A program made the translations under genes and the position numbers. Shown in pieces: positions 55,869-64,000 of a DNA stretch of 64,000 nucleotides. The notes under the pieces were generated by a model. It was given only the letters and a program-made list of their open reading frames with translations, was not told the DNA's origin and did no database searches. The stretch's first letter is position 1. Every line of letters begins with the position of its first letter. Source of the DNA: Pleodorina starrii (Eukaryota > Chlorophyta > Chlorophyceae > Chlamydomonadales > Volvocaceae); assembly GCA_030267565.1 (NCBI GenBank), contig BRXU01000029.1, positions 851,001 through 915,000 of the forward strand, read 5' to 3'.

Positions 55869-57221
55869 GCGTGACTGGGTTGGGGGGGTGTCTGCCTGGT
55901 GTGTGTTGCCGGGTGGCTACCGGGCAGACCTTAAGGCACCCGTGGTCACGGGCGCAGGCTTGGCGCGAGTCACGTGACGACGGGGCCACCCAAGCCCCAT
56001 TTCCACGTTCACTCTCCGGCAAGTGTTGGTTTCTTGACGTTAGTGTGGGTTCAGACAGAGTCCCGTTGTTGTGCGGAGTTGGCAATCCCGTATCGGCTCT
56101 GACAGTTAGATTCGTACTGACCATTGACTGTTTCAACCCGCCCCTAGAAGGGGCCCCGCACGCGCTTTGGGCATTGTTCCCAAGACGGTCTCCGTACGGC
56201 GAACGCTTTCTCAAATTTGGCTTTTGTGCGAACAAATTTCTTAGATGGTCCAGGTACGCTTAGGGACTCTATCAGTTGCAGAGCTGGGAACACACAAAAA
56301 GAAGAGAATGGAAAAAGACGGAGAACCTTCGACGCGACAGGCCTTACTCATTACTGTGTACTGCAATTTCCGTCTACGATTGCCATGCTGGCCCGGGTTG
56401 ATTTGTTGATCCTCAATGCACACGATAGTACCAAAAAGGTATCATTCAGAGGCTCCCAGATCCCGTAGCCCCCAACGATTGTCCCAATGCATGGATTTTA
56501 AGAGCAGAAAAGTACGCCCGTCTTCAACCGCTCGCCGGTTCCCGCAAGTCGGATTTCGCCTTTGTCCTGTGTGTTCGGTTTTCTAAGAGTGGCCTTGCAT
56601 ACACTCCAAACCGCAACGCCCGAAATTGAGTTTTCGTTTCCCAGACACGGAAACCGTATAACTGGAAAAATGAGGCAACGAAATTTCTGTAGTACGTATG
56701 TGAAACCACAAAATAACCCGGTGATTGCACAATAGCTTGAGCCGACATAACAGTATTGCAGCGCGCGTCTCCTAAAGGTGCAGCGCCTCCGGGCCAGAGG
56801 GCCTTCCAAAACGTAGCGCCAGCTGCTCGACTGCTGTCGGGTCTTACACATGTCTACGATAAGTGATGGTCTCTACAAAAGCCGCTTGTCCAGTTCAAAC
56901 GAACCCGACGGCTCATGAACTGCTACAACTATAGCCCAGCAGCTCGAGCTATGGCCGCATCCCCGTGCACGAATTTCTTATGGGACGGGGACCTCCAAAT
57001 GCGCGCAGAGCCCAGCAAAATTGGTGGAACGAAAAGAACGACGTCAGACATGAAGGCTGAAGGCTGCATAATGCCCCGTGTCATACTGCGGCGCAGTTGC
57101 CTTTCGACTACCGTAGTGTAGAAGGACGAGTAACCTCAGTTCGACACACCTGCTGCATAATTGTTACATGAATGCAACACCCGCACGCAGTCGGAAACCC
57201 ACGGCACACGCGCCAGGCGCA

Positions 57222-57255
57222 CAGCGCCCTAGTTGCTGCAGGAACTAGGGCGCTG
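57222..57255. repeat. Perfect 13-bp hairpin
   Basis: CAGCGCCCTAGTT and its exact complement AACTAGGGCGCTG are separated by 8 nt (GCTGCAGG). Confidence 0.9.
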
Positions 57256-57552
57256 TTGTAGCTGCAGCAACATGACGCTGGACAGCAAACGGATGAGAGG
57301 TAGTTGGCCGTAGCCCGTAGGCCGTAAGCCGCCGGGAAACTCCGCGTTTCCGCCGAAGCTACGTGCATGCTACACCCGCTTGCGCCTCGACCGCCGACCG
57401 CGGCCATGTCACCACGCCCAGCCCACGCACCAAACGTCGATTCTCCGGGTACCTCAACCGCAAGCTCGATTCTTTCAAGCTACATCTGTACACGATTGCG
57501 GGGGCGCCCCTGCACCTGCGGCGCTGCTCGAGTCCTGCCCCTGATCGTTCTA

Positions 57553-57678
57553 AGGCCCGCCGGCTCCCCAACTCCGGCAGTGCGACCTACCACAGCAGCC
57601 GCCGCTCGGCCGACTAACTCTGCCGGCGGCCTGTGGTGGTAGGTCGCACTGTCTGAGTCGCGGAACCGGCGGGCTGCC
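57553..57678. mobile_element. Foldback (MITE-like) element
   Basis: Arms of about 50 bp (57553-57602 and 57624-57678) are inverted copies. They include a perfect 16-bp core CAGTGCGACCTACCAC / GTGGTAGGTCGCACTG (57578-57593, 57636-57651) and outer CCCGCCGG / CCGGCGGG. The loop is about 20 nt. No coding. Confidence 0.7.
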
Positions 57679-59105
57679 TGGGGATCTGTGGCACTTCCGG
57701 GCACCTTCCAAGTTCCAACCAGCCAACGACACGCAACGATGCAGACAGTTGATTTCGGAGCGCATCGGCGCTCCCTGCCCGCCCCCGACCTTGTCCTTGC
57801 CCGGGCTGCGATCTGCGATCATGTCCCTCCCTGCCTCTTATCCTTCGTCGTCTGGGCTTTGCCGCCTGATTCCGGCCTGTTTGCCGTTTTTACCACTGCG
57901 TCTGCAAGGTTCTGCACTGATTTCCCCGTTGAGCGAATCATTGTTGTACTGCGAGCCCCGACGGTCGCCGGCGCTTACTGCACCGGACAGCAGAGAGCCG
58001 GACACACATTGTCGCGATCGAAGCCCATCGAAGGGCTTGGCGCAGGCTTGATGTGCGAGCATCGTTGTCTTGGTGGCTGCAGTGGGCTGCTCCAGGGTGG
58101 CTATCTTATTTTGCTGAGTATCTACGGCCAGAGATACGGGTACTCCTGGCTCAAAACCCTTAGATTGTCACCCAGGGCTGCGTTGGGCTCCTGAGTCCTG
58201 ACGACCCTGCGGGGAGGGGCAGAGCCAGCGGGCCAGCTGGCCGTTCGTGCAATGTACCCGGAGACGACCTTCCAGGGCAAAAAGGAACTCCAAAGTTGAC
58301 GAGGCGACTGAAACGCTCCGTCCGCTGCCGAAAGCCACACTCACACGCTTAAACACGCGTCGCACCGAGAGAGGTGCCGCAAGCCGCTGTTCGACCCGAA
58401 GCTCGCTGTCAAGCTTCGACACGCCCAACGGCTTGCACGACACGGGTAGATGGGGGCACACGGGGCCCCCCTCTTGTTCGGGAAGCCTCGTGTCTCCTCG
58501 GCGACCCGCACGCCGCCTGTCATGCAAAGTCACCACACACAGGACACAGCGTGTCGGCACAGGCCCTCGTAGCGCGTCCTGTCCTGTCCTGTCCTAACTT
58601 CCTCATCCTTGGGAACCAGGTATCCATGCAACGAGTGCGGCATCCGGCAGGTGGCGCACAGAGTTGTCTGTACTGCGGGTTTGCGCCGGAACGGACAAAA
58701 CAACAAGGTCAATAACGTGCATACGAGCATCGCAGGGCGCCAAAGCCCACCGCGCACCCATCCTCCCCCAAGACGCGCAGACTAGTAGAGACCACCGGTA
58801 GACGTGAAGGGCTCCCGGGATGACATCAGGGCCCGAAACCAACACCGCAGCGATGGAGACAATTTCACGCAAACATTCCGCAGCGTGTGTACGATAACCG
58901 ACTCCGCGCACGACAACGGACCGACCATCCCGCCGCATCGAGGCCCCTCCCCTCCGGCCCTGCGGCCCTGTTGCCCTGCTACCCTGCACTGCCGCTGCAT
59001 TCGCCACTTGCTCATGTAAGCATCCCAGTCGACCACCAGTCAACCACCAACGACCAAGCTCCACCCAACGGCCTCGGCACTGAACTACGGGTAATCAAGA
59101 CGATA

Positions 59106-61516
59106 CGGCTGCGGCTGCGGCTGCGGCTGCGGCTGCGGCTGCGGCTGCGGCTGCGGCTGCGGCTGCGGCTGCGGCTGCGGCTGCGGCTGCGGCTGCGGCT
59201 GCGGCTGCGGCTGCGGCTGCGGCTGCGGCTGCGGCTGCGGCTGCGGCTGCGGCTGCGGCTGCGGCTGCGGCTGCGGCTGCGGCTGCGGCTGCGGCTGCGG
59301 CTGCGGCTGCGGCTGCGGCTGCGGCTGCGGCTGCGGCTGCGGCTGCGGCTGCGGCTGCGGCTGCGGCTGCGGCTGCGGCTGCGGCTGCGGCTGCGGCTGC
59401 GGCTGCGGCTGCGGCTGCGGCTGCGGCTGCGGCTGCGGCTGCGGCTGCGGCTGCGGCTGCGGCTGCGGCTGCGGCTGCGGCTGCGGCTGCGGCTGCGGCT
59501 GCGGCTGCGGCTGCGGCTGCGGCTGCGGCTGCGGCTGCGGCTGCGGCTGCGGCTGCGGCTGCGGCTGCGGCTGCGGCTGCGGCTGCGGCTGCGGCTGCGG
59601 CTGCGGCTGCGGCTGCGGCTGCGGCTGCGGCTGCGGCTGCGGCTGCGGCTGCGGCTGCGGCTGCGGCTGCGGCTGCGGCTGCGGCTGCGGCTGCGGCTGC
59701 GGCTGCGGCTGCGGCTGCGGCTGCGGCTGCGGCTGCGGCTGCGGCTGCGGCTGCGGCAGCGGCTGCTGCAGCGTCAGCGGCTGCGGCAGCGCCTGCGGCT
59801 GCGGCTGCGGCTGCGGCTGCGGCTGCGGCTGCGGCTGCGGCTGCGGCTGCGGCTGCGGCTGCGGCTGCGGCTGCGGCTGCGGCTGCGGCTGCGGCTGCGG
59901 CTGCGGCTGCGGCTGCGGCTGCGGCTGCGGCTGCGGCTGCGGCTGCGGCTGCGGCTGCGGCTGCGGCTGCGGCTGCGGCTGCGGCTGCGGCTGCGGCTGC
60001 GGCTGCGGCTGCGGCTGCGGCTGCGGCTGCGGCTGCGGCTGCGGCTGCGGCTGCGGCTGCGGCTGCGGCTGCGGCTGCGGCTGCGGCTGCGGCTGCGGCT
60101 GCGGCTGCGGCTGCGGCTGCGGCTGCGGCTGCGGCTGCGGCTGCGGCTGCGGCTGCGGCTGCGGCTGCGGCTGCGGCTGCGGCTGCGGCTGCGGCTGCGG
60201 CTGCGGCTGCGGCTGCGGCTGCGGCTGCGGCTGCGGCTGCGGCTGCGGCTGCGGCTGCGGCTGCGGCTGCGGCTGCGGCTGCGGCTGCGGCTGCGGCTGC
60301 GGCTGCGGCTGCGGCTGCGGCTGCGGCTGCGGCTGCGGCTGCGGCTGCGGCTGCGGCTGCGGCTGCGGCTGCGGCTGCGGCTGCGGCTGCGGCTGCGGCT
60401 GCGGCTGCGGCTGCGGCTGCGGCTGCGGCTGCGGCTGCGGCTGCGGCTGCGGCTGCGGCTGCGGCTGCGGCTGCGGCTGCGTCTGCGGCTGCGGCTGCGG
60501 CTGCGGCTGCGGCTGCGGCTGCGGCTGCGGCTGCGGCTGCGGCTGCGGCTGCGGCTGCGGCTGCGGCTGCGGCTGCGGCTGCGGCTGCGGCTGCGGCGGC
60601 GGCTGCGGCTGCGGCTGCGGCTGCGGCTGCGGCTGCGGCTGCGGCTGCGGCTGCGGCTGCGGCTGCGGCTGCGGCTGCGGCTGCGGCTGCGGCTGCGGCT
60701 GCGGCTGCGGCTGCGGCTGCGGCTGCGGCTGCGGCTGCGGCTGCGGCTGCGGCTGCGGCTGCGGCTGCGGCTGCGGCTGCGGCTGCGGCTGCGGCTGCGG
60801 CTGCGGCTGCGGCTGCGGCTGCGGCTGCGGCTGCGGCTGCGGCTGCGGCTGCGGCTGCGGCTGCGGCTGCGGCTGCGGCTGCGGCTGCGGCTGCGGCTGC
60901 GGCTGCGGCTGCGGCTGCGGCTGCGGCTGCGGCTGCGGCTGCGGCTGCGGCTGCGGCTGCGGCTGCGGCTGCGGCTGCGGCTGCGGCTGCGGCTGCGGCT
61001 GCGGCTGCGGCTGCGGCTGCGGCTGCGGCTGCGGCTGCGGCTGCGGCTGCGGCTGCGGCTGCGGCTGCGGCTGCGGCTGCGGCTGCGGCTGAGGCTGCGG
61101 CTGCGGCTGCGGCTGCGGCTGCGGCTGCGGCTGCGGCTGCGGCTGCGGCTGCGGCTGCGGCTGCGGCTGCGGCTGCGGCTGCGGCTGCGGCTGCGGCTGC
61201 GGCTGCGGCTGCGGCTGCGGCTGCGGCTGCGGCTGCGGCTGCGGCTGCGGCTGCGGCTGCGGCTGCGGCTGCGGCTGCGGCTGCGGCTGCGGCTGCGGCT
61301 GCGGCTGCGGCTGCGGCTGCGGCTGCGGCTGCGGCTGCGGCTGCGGCTGCGGCTGCGGCTGCGGCTGCGGCTGCGGCTGCGGCTGCGGCTGCGGCTGCGG
61401 CTGCGGCTGCGGCTGCGGCTGCGGCTGCGGCTGCGGCTGCGGCTGCGGCTGCGGCTGCGGCTGCGGCTGCGGCTGCGGCTGCGGCTGCGGCTGCGGCTGC
61501 GGCTGCGGCTGCGGCT
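59106..61516. repeat. (GGCTGC)n hexanucleotide satellite, about 400 copies
   Basis: 2.4 kb of nearly pure CGGCTG/GGCTGC. The only interruptions I see are at 59757-59800 (a cluster), 60481, 60598 and 61092. All frames on both strands are open or nearly so (Arg-Leu, Ala, Arg-Ser), which is a property of the repeat and not evidence of coding. Confidence 0.98.
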
Positions 61517-61662
61517 GGGTGGCAAGTCTCAGATATGCTGGGATCGCGGCGCGTATCGCCGCGGAGCAAAATCAGGCGCGGGTGGCAGCGGTCGCGACAG
61601 CAGCGGCGACAGCCGCGGCGACCGCAGCTGCAACAGCAGCGGCGATTCATTTTGGGACCGTT

Positions 61663-62074
61663 GCGGATGCGGATGCGGATGCGGATGCGGATGCGGATGC
61701 GGATGCGGATGCGGATGCGGATGCGGATGCGGATGCGGATGCGGATGCGGATGCGGATGCGGATGCGGATGCGGATGCGGATGCGGATGCGGATGCGGAT
61801 GCGGATGCGGATGCGGATGCGGATGCGGATGCGGATGCGGATGCGGATGCGGATGCGGATGCGGATGCGGATGCGGATGCGGATGCGGATGCGGATGCGG
61901 ATGCGGATGCGGATGCGGATGCGGATGCGGATGCGGATGCGGATGCGGATGCGGATGCGGATGCGGATGCGGATGCGGATGCGGATGCGGATGCGGATGC
62001 GGATGCGGATGCGGATGCGGATGCGGATGCGGATGCGGATGCGGATGCGGATGCGGATGCGGATGCGGATGCGG
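61663..62074. repeat. (GCGGAT)n hexanucleotide array, about 69 copies
   Basis: 412 bp with no interruption seen. It is separated from the GGCTGC array by a 146-bp spacer rich in GCAGCGGCGACAGC-type degenerate hexamers. Frames read Ala-Asp, Arg-Met, Cys-Gly or His-Pro. Confidence 0.98.
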
Positions 62075-62494
62075 CACTGTAGGGTCCGCCAAGGCAGCTG
62101 TCTCGCTGTCTGTCTCTATCCCCCTTCCCAGGGATCGGACCACCGGAGCAACCCACTGAAGCATCAACACAACAGCAGCTGGCGCTGCCCTGGCTGGCGC
62201 ACCTCCCCTCCTCCACGCCCTCAAACCGGCTCGCCCCGCTGGCTCGCCCCGCTGGCCTCGTCCCGCTGGCCTCGTCCCTCTGGCTCGTCCTTTGGGTCTG
62301 GAAGCCCGCTCAGGCGGCCAACGATACGACGCATCCTTCGCCGAACTGACCCTGCCGCGCTGTATGGCCCATGCATTGCAGGAGCTTCCATCCACTCATT
62401 CGTCCAACCACCCATTCGTCCACCCATCCATTCGTCCAGCCACCCATTCTTCCCTCCGCTGCGGTGCCTTCTTGATTATCCACCCATCCACACA
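62075..62494. other. Downstream flank of the right-edge gene, with two short tandem repeats
   Basis: 62220-62290 holds imperfect CTCGCCCCGCTGG / CTCGTCCCGCTGG repeats. 62390-62500 holds CATTCGTCCAACCACC-type repeats. No TGTAA signal was seen on the minus strand. Confidence 0.6.
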
Positions 62495-63972
62495 TCACGC
62501 GCCCACCACCCGCATGCCCCCACTGAACTCCATCGCCACCAGTCGAAACACCTTGGCCACCACCAGTGCGCTCCGCCGCGCCGCCGCGGCCGGCGATATC
62601 CCGCACGGCAGACCCTGCAGCCGCTGAAGCTGCGCCTCCAGCGCCTCCGCCGACGCCGCGTCACCGCCGCCGCCGCCGCCGCCGGCCTTCGATCCCGCCG
62701 CGGCGGCGGCGGCGGCGGCGCGGCCGCCGCCCTTTCCCACCTCCTCAAGCTCCGCAGCCAGGTCCTCCTCATCCGCCATGCCCTTGGGCGGCGGCGTGCC
62801 GCCGCTGGCGGGCGTTACAGTGGCGGCGGCGACGGCGGCCTCCGCCGCCAGCTCCAGCGCCAGTGCGGCGGCGTTGAGGACGCCCTTTGCTGAGACGAGC
62901 AGGTCCCACACGTCGCCCTCCCGGATCTGGGGGGAGGACAGGCGGAGGGCGGTGGATTGTGGTAGGTGGGAGATGGTGGTGGGTTGTGGTGGGTCGGAGA
63001 TGGAACAGGTTGTGGTGCATCAGCGCTTCGTGGACCGCCATTCACCTCTTCCCGTGCACATACTCAAAAATACCCCGTACACATACCTGGTTATCGCGTA
63101 TGAGCGGTACGGCGGAGTGGTTCTTGTAAAAGTCGTACATCCAGGCGTTGAGGGGCTGCTTCACGCCCTGTTGGTTTCGGAGCTCCAACACCGGGAAGGC
63201 CTTGGACTGTATGTGGGGGCAAGCGGCAGGTGGGGTAATAAGCGGCAGGTGGGGTAATTAGGCGGAAAAAACCGCAGCGTTGGGGATGGAGATAAAGGTG
63301 ACGCAGACAGTGGGGGTACGGTATAAGAAGGCGGGGGGTTCCTTGTTACTTGGGGGCCTTTGGGGACCTTTGGGGGCCTTTGGGGGCCTTTCATATTTTT
63401 TATGCCAACCCTTGGCTGGGTCGGACGCTGGGTCCCCCTCACACAACCCGAAGCTGCTCCCACGCTTACCACCATGTACGGCATGGTACGGCATACAGCA
63501 CGATATAAATGAACACATGTGGTGTGCCGCCGTACCACGCAGCGCTTCCGGGTTGCGGCCAAAGTACGGCAAAACCACCTAGCACGCTACACGCACCTGC
63601 AGCTCGACGCACTGCCGTACGCACGACAGCATCTCCGCCACCGAGCCGAACTCATCGCCGCTGCCGCAAAGGCCCATGAAGGGCGAGCAGGCCAGCAGCC
63701 GCCGCCGCATCCTGCCCAGAATCCAGCACAGGCTATTAGCTGGATCTGAATCTGGATCTGGATCGCATCCGGCGGCGGCGGCGGCGGCGGCAGCGCTGCC
63801 GCAGTCCTCGGCGATGGGCTTGATGGTCAGACCCGACAGCGGCAGGGTGGCTTCCGAGATGGCGGCGGCGGACACGCCGCCGCCGCCGGCGGCTTCCGCC
63901 AGCTGCCTGTGATGCTTCTGTACGAACTGCAGGACGTACCCAACCGCCGCCGAAAAGGTCTCCCGGTTGTAC
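62495..63972 (-). CDS. C-terminal exons of an unrecognised protein, 5' part off window
   Basis: Three exons with GT-AG borders and consistent phase: 63972-63597, 63206-63087 and 62926-62495 (TGA). The first enters in phase 2, so upstream exons lie right of the window. The 308 visible residues alternate ordered and low-complexity parts. Ordered segments include YNRETFSAAVGYVLQFVQKH, ILGRMRRRLLACSPFMGLCG, LNAWMYDFYKNHSAVPLIRD and IREGDVWDLLVSAKGVLNAA. Poly-Ala and poly-Gly inserts interrupt them. It is probably helical and soluble. I recognise no family. The stop at 62495 is adopted, but a GT donor 15 nt earlier could continue the gene. Confidence 0.65.
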
Positions 63973-64000
63973 CTGCGTCCGTAAGAAAGTACGGCGCAGT

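Larger units (their letters stand above)
55869..59105. other. No recognisable gene; contains a hairpin and a foldback element
   Basis: None of the open frames shows family motifs or coherent exon structure. Structured parts are listed separately. Confidence 0.6.

Noticed and set aside
58887..62159. Very long open frames (1,090 aa Arg-Leu, 851 aa poly-Ala, 583 aa Arg-Ser) across the hexanucleotide arrays
   Set aside because: Every frame of a pure hexamer without stop codons is open. There is no start context, exon structure or non-repeat protein segment.

Overview
The window looks like nuclear DNA of a chlorophycean green alga, probably from the Chlamydomonadales/Volvocales. The genes are intron-dense and GC-rich with GT-AG introns. 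TGTAA poly(A)-type signals occur at plausible 3' ends. Short CCCTAAAA blocks match the Chlamydomonas-type telomere unit. Both tRNAs are eukaryotic in form, and the nucleotidyl cyclase is of the algal PAS-guanylyl cyclase type. No species can be named from sequence alone.

Region 1 (1-13.3 kb) is a head-to-head peroxisomal beta-oxidation pair. A multifunctional protein (enoyl-CoA hydratase / 3-hydroxyacyl-CoA dehydrogenase; minus strand, 3' end off the window) and an ACX4-type acyl-CoA oxidase (plus strand, 14 exons) diverge from a 425-bp interval. Their products catalyse consecutive steps. The oxidase carries an N-terminal PTS2-like nonapeptide. Its introns hold two antisense tRNA genes (Arg-CCT, Gly-GCC) and a MITE-like element.

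Region 2 (13.3-33.1 kb) is repeat-rich. It holds a duplicated small two-TM membrane protein gene (second copy broken) and a 12-kb-apart noncoding duplication. A head-to-tail chain of seven units at 20.5-26.5 kb shares one 3' end, with a covarying stem-loop, TGTAA and a CCTAARCACAC tail. The last unit encodes a LINE-like C-terminal fragment. A long palindrome-rich noncoding stretch follows.

Region 3 (33.1-40.5 kb) is a very young Ty3/Gypsy chromovirus. Its LTRs are identical apart from one 27-bp indel, and it has a 5-bp TSD. Between gag and protease lies a domain resembling Dam-type adenine methyltransferases.

Region 4 (41.8-52.5 kb, minus) is a large PAS-guanylyl cyclase gene. Its PAS domain is interrupted by about 1,040 low-complexity residues, mostly from a single 3-kb exon.

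Region 5 (52.6-59.1 kb) holds a decayed tyrosine-recombinase element with a PHD finger, a palindromic VNTR, a hairpin and a foldback element.

Region 6 (59.1-64 kb) holds two large hexanucleotide arrays, about 2.4 kb of GGCTGC and 0.4 kb of GCGGAT. Beyond them are the last exons of an unrecognised minus-strand gene that runs off the right edge.

All exon boundaries were read by eye from splice consensus, phase and family conservation. No alignment or search was run.
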